Shown here: one piece after another, positions 8,401-16,887 of the stretch | How the letters are laid out: every line of letters begins with the position of its first letter | Position numbering within the stretch: the first letter of the stretch is position 1 | Assembly: GCA_017856455.1 (NCBI GenBank) | Contig: JAFMEZ010000006.1 | Location: 1 to 62,917, forward strand | From: Parafilimonas sp. | GTDB taxonomy: Bacteria; Bacteroidota; Bacteroidia; Chitinophagales; Chitinophagaceae | Direction of reading: 5' to 3' | DNA length: 62,917 bases | Notes under the pieces: model-generated | Databases searched by the model: none | Told to the model about the DNA's origin: nothing | What the model saw: only the letters and a program-made list of their open reading frames with translations | Position numbers and translations under genes: made by a program

Positions 8401-9540
8401 ATGAGAAAAACGCTCAAGGTAATTTCAGGCGGTTTATTACTTTTCTGTTTCAATACATTGTTTGCACAAAATTCCATCAATGTTGTTACCAGTGCAGTTC
8501 CTTTTTTGAGAATTTCACCTGATGCACGTGCCGGTGGGATGGGAGATTTAGGTGTTGCAACAATGCCGGATGCAAATGCGCAATTTTATAATCTTGCAAA
8601 GTATCCATTTGCAAAAAATAATGCTGGGATTGGATTGACCTATACTCCTTGGTTAAAGGATCTTGGATTGAATGATGTTTTTCTTGCTTCATTGGCAGGC
8701 TACAAAAAAATCGATGAAACTCAGGCTATTTCTGGCTCACTGCGTTATTTCAACTTAGGAAATATTGAATTTACTGATAACTATGGAAATTCATTAGGTA
8801 CTGGAAGGCCAAGAGAATTGGGATTGGATTTTGGCTATTCCAGAAAACTTTCAGATCAATTGAGTCTTGGTGTTGGATTGCGTTATATCAATTCTTCACT
8901 TGCGAATGCACAGATTGGAGGTGTCTCTTATAAACCAGGGAATGCTGTTGCAGGCGATTTGGGCATATACTACATTGCAAATCCTGAAGATGGCACAGGG
9001 TTATCAGCTGGACTCGCATTAACGAATTTGGGTTCCAAAATCAGCTATACTGGAGATGCTACCCAAAAAGATTTCATTCCTGCAAATCTTACATTGGGTG
9101 CCATGTATACCATACTGAGCAATGAGGTAAACCGTATTTCCTTGGGATTAGACATACATAAATTAATGGTGCCAACACCGCCACAATTGGGCGACAGTGC
9201 AGGAATGGTAAATTATCGCACGAAAGGAGTTGTGGGCAGTTGGTTTTCATCATTTGGTGATGCACCAGGTGGATTTTCTGAGGAATTCAAGGAGTATGCA
9301 TTTTCATTAGGCGGAGAATTTATCTATAACGAGCAATTTGCATTCAGGGCAGGATATTTTTATGAAAACAAGAACAAAGGAAATCGTCAGTATTTATCGA
9401 TGGGAGCTGGATTTAAATACAACAATCTCGATATCAATCTTTCATATTTGATTCCATCTGGTTCAGGTGTAAATCGAAATCCACTCTCAAATACCATCAG
9501 ATTCAGCTTACTGTTTAATCTTGGTCCACTTGAGGAGTAA
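8401..9540 (+). CDS. porV: Type IX secretion outer membrane shuttle protein PorV (LptO)
   Basis: Outer-membrane beta-barrel that carries T9SS substrates from the translocon to PorU on the surface. Signal peptide about residues 1-22 ending LFAQ. The mature start contains RISPDARAGGMGDLGVAT, the hallmark of the PorV/UPF0164 group, and the protein ends in alternating barrel strands with NTIRFSLLFNLG. At 379 residues it has the usual length. It follows porU on the same strand and the two work together, so the pair is very probably cotranscribed. Confidence 0.95.
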   Translation: MRKTLKVISGGLLLFCFNTLFAQNSINVVTSAVPFLRISPDARAGGMGDLGVATMPDANAQFYNLAKYPFAKNNAGIGLTYTPWLKDLGLNDVFLASLAGYKKIDETQAISGSLRYFNLGNIEFTDNYGNSLGTGRPRELGLDFGYSRKLSDQLSLGVGLRYINSSLANAQIGGVSYKPGNAVAGDLGIYYIANPEDGTGLSAGLALTNLGSKISYTGDATQKDFIPANLTLGAMYTILSNEVNRISLGLDIHKLMVPTPPQLGDSAGMVNYRTKGVVGSWFSSFGDAPGGFSEEFKEYAFSLGGEFIYNEQFAFRAGYFYENKNKGNRQYLSMGAGFKYNNLDINLSYLIPSGSGVNRNPLSNTIRFSLLFNLGPLEE

Positions 9541-9561
9541 GCCTCCCTCAAATTTGTTTTT

Positions 9562-9582
9562 ACTATTTTTATAAAAAATAGT
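9562..9582. repeat. Perfect AT-rich hairpin directly before the ispF start
   Basis: ACTATTTTT and AAAAATAGT form a perfect 9-base stem with the loop ATA. The stem ends two bases before the ispF ATG at 9585. In RNA it could hinder or position ribosomes at ispF, or act as a weak processing site in the porV-ispF transcript. The structure is visible; the role is inferred. Confidence 0.45.
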
Positions 9583-9584
9583 GC

Positions 9585-10064
9585 ATGTCATACAGAATTG
9601 GATTTGGCATAGATTTTCATCAATTGGTTGAAGAAAGAGATTTGTGGATTGGCGGAGTAAAAATTCCACATCATAAAGGTGCTAAGGGGCATAGTGATGC
9701 CGATGTCCTGTTACATGCCATTTGTGATGCTATGTTAGGCGCATTATCACTTGGAGATATTGGTGTACATTTTCCAGATACTGATGCTGCATATAAAAAC
9801 ATTGACAGTAAGATTTTACTTGCCAAAACATTTGAGTTGATTACTGCTAAAGGATACAAGGTTGTCAATGTTGATAGTTCTTTGTGCTTAGAGGCACCTA
9901 AAATCAAACCCTATGTTGCTGACATGCAAAAATGCATTGCAGAAATCTTGCAGGTATCTTCTGAAGATGTTTCAGTAAAAGCCACAACAACTGAAAAAAT
10001 GGGATTTGTGGGAAGAGAGGAAGGATTGGTTGCTTATGCTTCGGTTTTACTGATCAAAAATTAA
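9585..10064 (+). CDS. ispF: 2-C-methyl-D-erythritol 2,4-cyclodiphosphate synthase
   Basis: Fifth step of the non-mevalonate (MEP) isoprenoid pathway: converts CDP-methylerythritol 2-phosphate to the cyclodiphosphate with release of CMP. Standard length of 159 residues. Zinc ligands are visible in GIDFHQL (Asp9, His11) and the following HSDADVLLHAICDAMLGA block (residues near 37-54); GDIGVHFPDTD is the substrate loop and ATTTEKMGFVGREEG the C-terminal CDP-binding motif. Follows porV by 44 bases containing a hairpin, so coexpression with the T9SS genes is likely although the functions differ. Confidence 0.97.
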   Translation: MSYRIGFGIDFHQLVEERDLWIGGVKIPHHKGAKGHSDADVLLHAICDAMLGALSLGDIGVHFPDTDAAYKNIDSKILLAKTFELITAKGYKVVNVDSSLCLEAPKIKPYVADMQKCIAEILQVSSEDVSVKATTTEKMGFVGREEGLVAYASVLLIKN

Positions 10065-10118
10065 CCAAACAGGCATCTAAAATATCTTTGTTGAAAGCTA
10101 GCATCACTTGGATAGTTG

Positions 10119-10126
10119 TAAATTTG
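10119..10126 (+). promoter_or_regulatory. Predicted -7 promoter element of dut
   Basis: TAAATTTG, an exact match to TAnnTTTG, ends 13 bases before the TTG start codon of dut, the same distance as at porU. It suggests an internal promoter between ispF and dut, giving an mRNA with a leader of under ten bases. The closest upstream TTG triplets are 25 or more bases away. Confidence 0.45.
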
Positions 10127-10139
10127 CAAAAAAGTATTT

Positions 10140-10574
10140 TTGAAGGTTCGAATCATCAATAAATCGCATCATCCACTCCCTGCATACGCTACCCCTGGAG
10201 CATCAGGCATGGACATCAGGGCCTTCTTGACTGAAAAAATTTCATTTGCTCCTTCTGAAAGGATATTGGTGCCGACGGGTTTATTTCTTGCAATACCAGA
10301 AGGGTATGAAGCACAAATAAGACCAAGAAGTGGTTTGGCAATTAAACAAGGTATTACCTGTTTGAATACACCAGGAACCATTGATGCCGATTACCGCGGT
10401 GAAATCAAAGTAATTTTAATTAACCTCTCCAATGAAATACAATCTATAGAAGATGGTGATCGCATTGCGCAAATGGTATTTCAAAAAGTAGATCAAATTC
10501 AATGGGAAGAATCAGATCATTTAGATAGTACACAAAGAGACGCTGGTGGATTTGGGCATACTGGAAAAAATTAA
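10140..10574 (+). CDS. dut: Deoxyuridine 5'-triphosphate nucleotidohydrolase (dUTPase)
   Basis: Hydrolyses dUTP to dUMP and pyrophosphate, keeping uracil out of DNA and supplying dUMP for thymidylate synthesis; homotrimer, cytosolic. All five family motifs are present: GASGMDIRA (near 20-28), [11 protein letters not shown] (near 61-71), [14 protein letters not shown] (near 77-90), RIAQMVFQ and the C-terminal GGFGHTGKN. 144 residues, normal length. The frame begins with TTG; the first residues MKVRIINKS are the usual N-terminus, so the TTG start is believable. Five bases before the next gene. Confidence 0.96.
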   Translation: MKVRIINKSHHPLPAYATPGASGMDIRAFLTEKISFAPSERILVPTGLFLAIPEGYEAQIRPRSGLAIKQGITCLNTPGTIDADYRGEIKVILINLSNEIQSIEDGDRIAQMVFQKVDQIQWEESDHLDSTQRDAGGFGHTGKN

Positions 10575-10579
10575 AAAAC

Positions 10580-11389
10580 ATGAGATCAGTAATTATTATT
10601 ATTTGCAGTTTGGTTTTACTCGCTTCTTGCAGGTCAACCAGAAAATTGACAACTGTAATTTCTCCAAAAGACAGTGTTGTGACTGTAGTTAATCCCTATG
10701 ATTCTGATTCTGCAAAATTTGTCAGGGCAAGTATGCAAAAGATCAAAGACCGACAAATCCAATTCAAAACCTTTTCCTCTAAAATCAAAGTAGATTACAA
10801 CGACGATAAGAATAGAAAATTTGATTTCAATACATTTTTCAGGATGCAAAAAGACAGTGCCATGTGGATTTCCATTGTGGCTGCACTTAATATAGAAGCA
10901 TTCAGGGTGTTGATCAGACCCGACAGTATTATCATATTGGATAAACTCAACCGAACTGTTCAGCGTAAACCATTTTCATATTTACAGGTGATCACCAAAG
11001 TACCTTTTGATTATCAAACACTTGAAAATTTAATTTTGGGCAATCCTATTTATCTGGATAAAGAAGTAATGGCCTTTGCCGAAAAGGCTGAAACGCTCTC
11101 TTTTTCAACTGTTGGAGAAGCGTTTAAGCACTTTTTGACAGTGGGGAAGAATGATTTAAATGTTTTATTCAGTAAGCTTGATGATATAGATGTGACAAGA
11201 AGCAGAACGGCAAATCTTTCATATGCTGGATACATTAGCCTGGGAGATCGTGTTTTTGCAGAACAGCGTAAAATTGATTTGGCAGAAAAAACACAAATTC
11301 AAATTGCATTGGATTTTAAACAGGTTGAATTTGATAAACCTATCAGCTTCCCTTTTAGTATTCCCAAAAATTATAAAGTAATAAATTAA
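10580..11389 (+). CDS. DUF4292 family lipoprotein
   Basis: A 269-residue protein with a lipoprotein signal (LLASC, acylated Cys17) and a LolB/LolA-like body. FSSKIKVDY, FNTFFRMQKDSAMWISI and the IEAFRVLIRPDSIIILDKLNR segment are typical of DUF4292 proteins, conserved in Bacteroidota and usually placed between dut or TPR genes and an EnvC-like gene. A role in envelope or lipoprotein handling is a reasonable guess from the fold, not established. Cotranscribed with dut (5-base gap) and probably with the EnvC-like gene 46 bases on. Confidence 0.85.
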   Translation: MRSVIIIICSLVLLASCRSTRKLTTVISPKDSVVTVVNPYDSDSAKFVRASMQKIKDRQIQFKTFSSKIKVDYNDDKNRKFDFNTFFRMQKDSAMWISIVAALNIEAFRVLIRPDSIIILDKLNRTVQRKPFSYLQVITKVPFDYQTLENLILGNPIYLDKEVMAFAEKAETLSFSTVGEAFKHFLTVGKNDLNVLFSKLDDIDVTRSRTANLSYAGYISLGDRVFAEQRKIDLAEKTQIQIALDFKQVEFDKPISFPFSIPKNYKVIN

Positions 11390-11435
11390 CTTATTTTTTA
11401 ATTGCAAATCGGCAACTTCGGGTTGTCGTTTATTT

Positions 11436-12734
11436 ATGATGAAAACATTGAAATCCATCCTTTTCTTAGCCATATTCACTATTGCATCAGTTTCTTCATT
11501 TTCTCAGACCAGGGAAGAATTAGAAAAGCGCAGAAAAGAAATTCAACAAGAAATTCAGGAGCTCCAAAAAGCGCAGTCTGAAATTTCAAAAGATAAAAAA
11601 GCAGGATTATCACAGTTAAAGCTTATCGAAAGAAAACTAAAGAGTCGTTATGCGGTAATTGATAATTTGAATGATGAGATGAGGGTAATCGACAATACTA
11701 TTTTCAATGACAACAGGGAAATCTATCGACTGCAGCGTGAACTTGACACATTGAAGAAGCAATATGCAAGAACAATAGAATATGCATATAAAAACAGGAG
11801 CAGTTATGATATGATGAACTTTATTTTCTCTGCAACCAGTTTTAATGATGCAGTTAGAAGAGTAAGTTACTTGAAAACCTATCGTCAGTATCGTGATGAA
11901 CAAGTTGGAAACATCAATAGAACGCAAAAAGAGTTGTCTGTCAAGATCAATACATTAACTCAAGATAAAAAAGAGAAAGGAAAAGTATTGGTTGAGCAAA
12001 ATAAACAAAAGGAAATTCTTGAATCTGAAAAGAAAGAAAAAAATCAGTTTGTAGTTAAACTCAAGTCACGCGAAAAAGAAATTGAAAAAGAGATGGCCGC
12101 AAAGAGAAAAGTTGAGCGTGGGCTGCAAACTTCTATTGCTGCAATTGTAAGAAGAGAGATTGAGGCCGCTAGAAAAAAAGCTGAAGAAGATGCAAAAAAA
12201 GCTGCTGCTTCAGTTGCCACTTCCAAACCCGTTGAATCAAAGTCGGTTGTATCAACTTCAAGTACAACTCCTGCCGCTACAAGAAAAGTGAATGTGTTGG
12301 AAAATACACCAGAAGTAACGCGTGTCTCTGTTGGATTTGAAAACAACCGTGGCAATTTGCCTTGGCCAGTTGATAGGGCAACTGTTACTGCTGGATTTGG
12401 AAGACAAAAAATTGAGGGGACTTCTATCATTGAGGACAATATTGGATTGACGATTCAAACTGTTTCAGGTTCTAATGTGAAGGCTGTTTTTGATGGGACT
12501 GTTACTACAGTTTATGATGTTGCGGGTAGTCAGACAGTAACTATAAAGCATGGAAAATATTTTACCACATACTACAATTTATCCTCTGTTAATGTCTCAA
12601 AAGGAACAGCTGTAAAAATGGGACAAGCGATTGGTAAAGCAGCACAGAATGATGACGGTGATGGTGAAATTATATTTGTTGTGAATGTAGAATCTAAATT
12701 TGTGAATCCTGAGGACTGGTTGAAGAACCGATAA
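11436..12734 (+). CDS. EnvC-like murein hydrolase activator with degenerate M23 domain
   Basis: Signal peptide about 1-24 (ending SFSQ), a long coiled coil from about 25 to 245, an alanine/serine/threonine-rich linker to about 285, and a LytM/M23 domain from about 305 to 432. In active M23 peptidases zinc is held by HxxxD and HxH. Here the matching places read TSIIEDNIGL and EIIFVVNVE, so the ligands are missing and the domain is probably not a peptidase. EnvC in E. coli has the same property: it switches on amidases that split septal peptidoglycan. By analogy this protein should act in the periplasm in daughter-cell separation. Last gene of the porU run. Confidence 0.88.
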   Translation: MMKTLKSILFLAIFTIASVSSFSQTREELEKRRKEIQQEIQELQKAQSEISKDKKAGLSQLKLIERKLKSRYAVIDNLNDEMRVIDNTIFNDNREIYRLQRELDTLKKQYARTIEYAYKNRSSYDMMNFIFSATSFNDAVRRVSYLKTYRQYRDEQVGNINRTQKELSVKINTLTQDKKEKGKVLVEQNKQKEILESEKKEKNQFVVKLKSREKEIEKEMAAKRKVERGLQTSIAAIVRREIEAARKKAEEDAKKAAASVATSKPVESKSVVSTSSTTPAATRKVNVLENTPEVTRVSVGFENNRGNLPWPVDRATVTAGFGRQKIEGTSIIEDNIGLTIQTVSGSNVKAVFDGTVTTVYDVAGSQTVTIKHGKYFTTYYNLSSVNVSKGTAVKMGQAIGKAAQNDDGDGEIIFVVNVESKFVNPEDWLKNR

Positions 12735-12736
12735 GA

Positions 12737-13861
12737 TTATTTTTTCAATACCTGGTTGTAAAGTGCTTCATACTTAGGCACTATATTGTTGATGTCAAAT
12801 GTTTCTGCTTGATTTCTGGCAGCTTCACTGAATGATTTAAGTATTTTTTCATTTTCTAAGATTGTTATCGCCTGTTTGCTCATTTGTTCAACGTCCCCTA
12901 CGTCACTTAGAAATCCATTTTTACCATGTGTGATAATTTCAGGGATCCCTCCTGCATTGGTTGCCACTACGGGAGTGCCGGCTGCCATTGCTTCTAGAGC
13001 GGCTAGTCCAAAACTTTCATATTCAGAAGGCAATAGAAATAAATCTGCTATGGCGTAGATGTCTTCCATGTCTTGCTGCTTACCTACAAATCTTGTTTCT
13101 TCAAAAATTCCAAGCTCTCTGCACAACTCCTCTGCCATGTGGCGTTCGGGTCCATCGCCCACCAATAAGAGTTTTGATGGAATATTTTTTTTGATTTTGT
13201 TGAAGGTATAAATGACGTCTGCAATGCGTTTGACTTTTCTGAAGTTCGAGGCATGCAATATTACTTTTTCACCATTTGGCGCAATCGCTTTCTTGAAAGC
13301 ATCGATTGGTTGAACTGAAAATCTGGTGATGTCGACAAAATTATGAATGACTGAAATTTCTTTTTTGATGTCAAAGTTTTCTAATGTTTCATTTCTCAGG
13401 TTGTCTGACACAGCAGTGATTGCATCACTTTTATTGATCGAAAATGTAACAACTGGCGCATAGGTTTTATCTCTTCCTACAAGGGTTATGTCAGTACCAT
13501 GAAGGGTTGTGATAAATGGCACATGAATATTTTCTTCAGCAAGAATTTGTTTTGCCATGAATGCTGCAGAGGCATGAGGGATGGCATAGTGAACATGCAG
13601 CAAATCAACATTATTATTTTTTACTACATCCACCATCGTGCTGGCAAGAGCAGTCTCATATGGCGGAAAGTCGAACAAAGGGTAGGCGGGAACCCTTACT
13701 TCATGATAAAAAATATTGGCATTGAAACCTGTTAGCCTTACTGGCTGCTGATAGGTGATAAAGTGAATACCATAGCCCTTGTCTGCCAAAGCCTTACCAA
13801 GTTCTGTGGCCAACACACCGCTTCCGCCAAAAGTTGGATAACAAACAATTCCAATATTCAT
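12737..13861 (-). CDS. bshA: N-acetyl-alpha-D-glucosaminyl L-malate synthase (bacillithiol)
   Basis: GT4 glycosyltransferase for the first step of bacillithiol synthesis, joining GlcNAc from UDP-GlcNAc to L-malate. The N-terminus MNIGIVCYPTFGGSGVLATELG is characteristic, as are LLHVHYAIPHA and LHGTDITLVG. The C-terminal nucleotide-sugar site holds EYESFGLAALEAMAAGTPVVAT with both expected glutamates. I chose the second ATG (13861), which places the conserved MNIGIVCYP at the start; the frame can be extended by three codons to 13870. It is convergent with the EnvC-like gene, two bases apart, with no obvious terminator. Confidence 0.93.
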   Translation of the reverse strand: MNIGIVCYPTFGGSGVLATELGKALADKGYGIHFITYQQPVRLTGFNANIFYHEVRVPAYPLFDFPPYETALASTMVDVVKNNNVDLLHVHYAIPHASAAFMAKQILAEENIHVPFITTLHGTDITLVGRDKTYAPVVTFSINKSDAITAVSDNLRNETLENFDIKKEISVIHNFVDITRFSVQPIDAFKKAIAPNGEKVILHASNFRKVKRIADVIYTFNKIKKNIPSKLLLVGDGPERHMAEELCRELGIFEETRFVGKQQDMEDIYAIADLFLLPSEYESFGLAALEAMAAGTPVVATNAGGIPEIITHGKNGFLSDVGDVEQMSKQAITILENEKILKSFSEAARNQAETFDINNIVPKYEALYNQVLKK

Positions 13862-13964
13862 GAGATACAAATCTTTGGTGAAGGTACCATTAATAGATAA
13901 GATTCAAATAGCAGCTATTGAATAATGTCAAAATTGGTTAGCTTAGATTATTAAATCATATTAA

Positions 13965-15338
13965 ATGAAAAGGGTTTTTACATTTCTCGCTTTACTCATG
14001 TTGTTCATTTTCAATGGTAATGCACAATCGAATGATTCGTTGATGATTAAAAAGATTTCTGATGAAATCTTCATGAACGGAACCGCATATAGTAATCTTA
14101 AGTATTTGTGTAAGCGCGTTGGACCCAGATTGTCAGGATCAGCAGGTGCTGCTTTAGCAGTGGAGCAAACCGCGAGAATGTTAAGAGAGGCTGGTGCCGA
14201 TACTGTTTATCTTCAGTCTTGTATGGTCCCTCATTGGGTACGTGGCGATAAAGAAGTTGGAAACGCAACACTTACTGATGGTAAAAAAATCAATCTCAAC
14301 ATCGTTGCCTTGGGTAATGCGGTTGGTACACCTGCTAAAGGAATCACAGCAGAAGTGGTTGAAGTAAAAAATTTCAAGGAGCTAGAGGCATTAGGTGCAG
14401 ACAAGGTAAGAGGGAAGATAGTATTTTATAATTACCGCATGGATCCCAGATATATCAATACTTTCCAAGCATATGGAGATGCAGGAGTATATCGCGGTGC
14501 TGGTCCTAGTCGTGCTGCAGCTTTAGGCGCTATTGGCGTCATCGTTAGAACACTTTCGCCTGTGCTGGATGATAATCCTCATACAGGTGCTACGCGATAC
14601 GAAGAGGGCAAACCAAAAATTCCTGCCGTTGCCATCAGTACGAATGGAGCAGTTGAATTGAGTAATCTTATCGCTGCTCAAAAAGTAAAATCTATTTATT
14701 TCAAAACAAATTGCCAGATGTTGGAGGATGTTGAATCTTTCAATGTGATTGGAGAATTAAGAGGAGCTGAACTTCCAGATGAAATTATCACTGTAGGTGG
14801 ACATTTGGATAGTTGGGATTTAGCAGAAGGTGCACACGATGATGGCACAGGCTGTGTTCAAAGTATAGAGGTAATCAGATCACTAAAGTCATTGGGTATT
14901 CGTCCGAAGCGTACCATTCGTGCAGTAATGTTCATGAATGAGGAGAATGGTTTGCGTGGCGGAACGCAATATGCTGAAGTTGCCAAAAAAGAGAACAAGA
15001 AATTTATCATGGGCTTAGAGAGCGATGCAGGAGGGTTTACTCCAAGAGGATTTGGTTATACTGCAAGTTTATCTCAGTCTGCTATTATAGAAAAATGGCA
15101 ACCTTTATTTGTTCCTTACGGTGCATTGGAATTCAAAAGAGGTGGAGGTGGTGCCGATATTGGTCCATTGCGCAGTTTGGGAACAGCATTGATTGGACTC
15201 AATCCAGATTCTCAACGATATATGGATTTGCATCATGCAAAAACAGATGTGTTTGAAGCTGTTAGTGAGAGAGAATTAAACCTTGGAGCTGTTGTAATGA
15301 CTGCAATGGTTTATTTGGTAGCACAATACGGGTTATAA
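13965..15338 (+). CDS. Secreted M28 family zinc peptidase (carboxypeptidase Q-like)
   Basis: Periplasmic or secreted exopeptidase. Signal peptide about 1-20 (ending NGNAQ). A protease-associated insert (about 120-225, with KVRGKIVFYN) precedes the M28 core. The two-zinc site appears complete: GGHLDSWD (His near 279), EGAHDDGTGC, FMNEENGLRGG with the catalytic glutamate pair, LESDAGG, and a late LHHAKTDVF histidine. 457 residues. Sequence shape resembles plasma glutamate carboxypeptidase relatives; substrate cannot be read from sequence. No T9SS C-terminal domain is seen. Its last 6 bases overlap the convergent methylase gene. Confidence 0.9.
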   Translation: MKRVFTFLALLMLFIFNGNAQSNDSLMIKKISDEIFMNGTAYSNLKYLCKRVGPRLSGSAGAALAVEQTARMLREAGADTVYLQSCMVPHWVRGDKEVGNATLTDGKKINLNIVALGNAVGTPAKGITAEVVEVKNFKELEALGADKVRGKIVFYNYRMDPRYINTFQAYGDAGVYRGAGPSRAAALGAIGVIVRTLSPVLDDNPHTGATRYEEGKPKIPAVAISTNGAVELSNLIAAQKVKSIYFKTNCQMLEDVESFNVIGELRGAELPDEIITVGGHLDSWDLAEGAHDDGTGCVQSIEVIRSLKSLGIRPKRTIRAVMFMNEENGLRGGTQYAEVAKKENKKFIMGLESDAGGFTPRGFGYTASLSQSAIIEKWQPLFVPYGALEFKRGGGGADIGPLRSLGTALIGLNPDSQRYMDLHHAKTDVFEAVSERELNLGAVVMTAMVYLVAQYGL

Positions 15339-16037
15339 TTTCCCAATGGCAAAGAGGGTTGGTTGTTTGGGAATTTCCTGATTAATTTTTTTCCAATCTC
15401 CAACAGTTTTTGTTTTGATCCATTCTTCTTTAGAACTGACATGGTATCCAATACATATCGATGTGTCGTTCTGTAAGTTTTTTAGAAGAGATTGAAAGAC
15501 TTGATTGTTTCTATATGGTGTTTCAATGAACAGTTGTGTTGCGTTCTCTTTAAGCACCTTTGATTCAAGCGCTTTGATTTGTTTTGCTCTTTCTGTTTCG
15601 TTCACGGGTAAATAGCCATTGAATGCGAATGCCTGTCCGTTCATACCACTGGCCATTAAGGTGAGTAAGATACTGCTTGGTCCTACGAGTGGTTTTACCA
15701 AGATATTATTTTTTTGAGCAATGGATACAAGGATATGTCCAGGGTCCGCTACACCCGGACACCCAGATTCACTGGCAATGCCAATGATTTTGCCTGCTTT
15801 GATATTTTTGGAAAAAATACTGATCAAATCATCTTCTTTCTTTCCAATTTCATGCCATTCTTTGCTATCGATATTAAATTTTGGATCGATTTTTCTGAAT
15901 GCTCTTCTTGCTGTTCTAAGATTTTCTACAAAAAATACCTCACATTGATTGATGTGTTCAATGATATAATTCGGAAGCGTTTCAGTTGCTTCTTCAGCAA
16001 TAGGGATAGGTATGAGAATGATTTTTGAACTGCTCAT
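15333..16037 (-). CDS. RsmI-like SAM-dependent methylase (tetrapyrrole methylase fold)
   Basis: 234 residues of the uroporphyrin/RsmI methylase fold. Visible pieces are the LIPIPIAEEATETLP start, EVFFVENLRTARRAFR, GIASESGCPGVADPGHILVS (the SAM-site loop matching the RsmI DAGTP.ISDPG region), LVGPSSILLTLMASGMNGQAFAFNGYLP and LFIETPYRNNQVF. True RsmI, which 2'-O-methylates C1402 of 16S rRNA, is about 280 residues and starts with a LYVVATPIGNL motif; this shorter variant is a known Bacteroidota side group of uncertain substrate. Its start overlaps the stop of the EI24 gene by 4 bases (ATGA), implying coupled translation. Confidence 0.85.
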   Translation of the reverse strand: MSSSKIILIPIPIAEEATETLPNYIIEHINQCEVFFVENLRTARRAFRKIDPKFNIDSKEWHEIGKKEDDLISIFSKNIKAGKIIGIASESGCPGVADPGHILVSIAQKNNILVKPLVGPSSILLTLMASGMNGQAFAFNGYLPVNETERAKQIKALESKVLKENATQLFIETPYRNNQVFQSLLKNLQNDTSICIGYHVSSKEEWIKTKTVGDWKKINQEIPKQPTLFAIGKL

Positions 16038-16798
16038 TTACTTCTTTTTTTCATATCATGCATGGTAATCGTTGCAGCAATAACTGCATAGGTTGGAGCA
16101 AATACCCATCCAATCAGAATGAAACTATGCATCAAATAGAAAACTATCCCATTCCCAATCGCAAGTCCCCTATGCTGATTGATATACGTTGAGCTGTTAA
16201 AACTGCTTGTATTGAATTTATCAAAGGAGTAATTCAGCATTGAAAATCCATAGAAATAACATTCCACAAGTCCTGATAATAAAGGAGTAACCCAGCCAAA
16301 TAAGGGGAGTAGTGAAATGAAAATAATAGCAATAATGTATATCGTTTGCCACAAAGTATTTCTGATCGCCATTTTAATTCCATCCATCATTAATTCGAAA
16401 TAATGTTGAGGAGTGTTGGGCATTGGTGAATGCTCAAGAATTGAAATAGTTCTTTGTGTAAGGTAGGTAAGTATAGGTGCACCAAGAATCAGCCAGATAT
16501 ATTTGAACAATGAAAAATAAAGCAGCATTAAAAGAATCCAAATAATAATTCCACCAACTGTGAATAGAAAACCAATCCAGCTTTGGTCTAATGTATCTAG
16601 CCATTTTTGGAGTCCCGTTTCGACATTCAGCCAGTTGATCACTTCATTAACAGATTTTGAGAAGAAATACATACTGAAGGCAAAAAGTATAGCATATATG
16701 ATTCCGGGCACAATAATCCATTTCCAAAGTTTATGTGCCTTTATCAGCTCATGTGCTTTAAAGTATGCTTGAATAGCTATGATGAAGTCTTTCAGCAT
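16034..16798 (-). CDS. EI24 domain (CysZ-like) membrane protein
   Basis: 254 residues with about four to six hydrophobic spans (near 30-50, 75-110, 140-170, 205-235). The region IQAYFKAHELIKAHKLWKWIIVPG at the N-terminus and the GLVECYFYGFSMLNYSFDK segment are typical of EI24/CysZ family members in this phylum. CysZ of Proteobacteria takes up sulfate; whether this protein does is unknown, though a DASS anion transporter gene lies next door on the other strand. Overlaps the methylase gene by 4 bases, so the two form an operon. Confidence 0.82.
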   Translation of the reverse strand: MLKDFIIAIQAYFKAHELIKAHKLWKWIIVPGIIYAILFAFSMYFFSKSVNEVINWLNVETGLQKWLDTLDQSWIGFLFTVGGIIIWILLMLLYFSLFKYIWLILGAPILTYLTQRTISILEHSPMPNTPQHYFELMMDGIKMAIRNTLWQTIYIIAIIFISLLPLFGWVTPLLSGLVECYFYGFSMLNYSFDKFNTSSFNSSTYINQHRGLAIGNGIVFYLMHSFILIGWVFAPTYAVIAATITMHDMKKRSK

Positions 16799-16887
16799 AA
16801 ATGACGAAGGGCAAAATACTGATTAATGTCGAATCTGCCTTTTCAAACTGAGATTCTAAAGCGTTAACTTTAATCAAATGCTAAGCA

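Noticed and set aside
12741-12760. Terminator between the convergent EnvC-like gene and bshA
   Set aside because: The two stops are two bases apart and I found no GC-rich stem with a T run in or near the gap.
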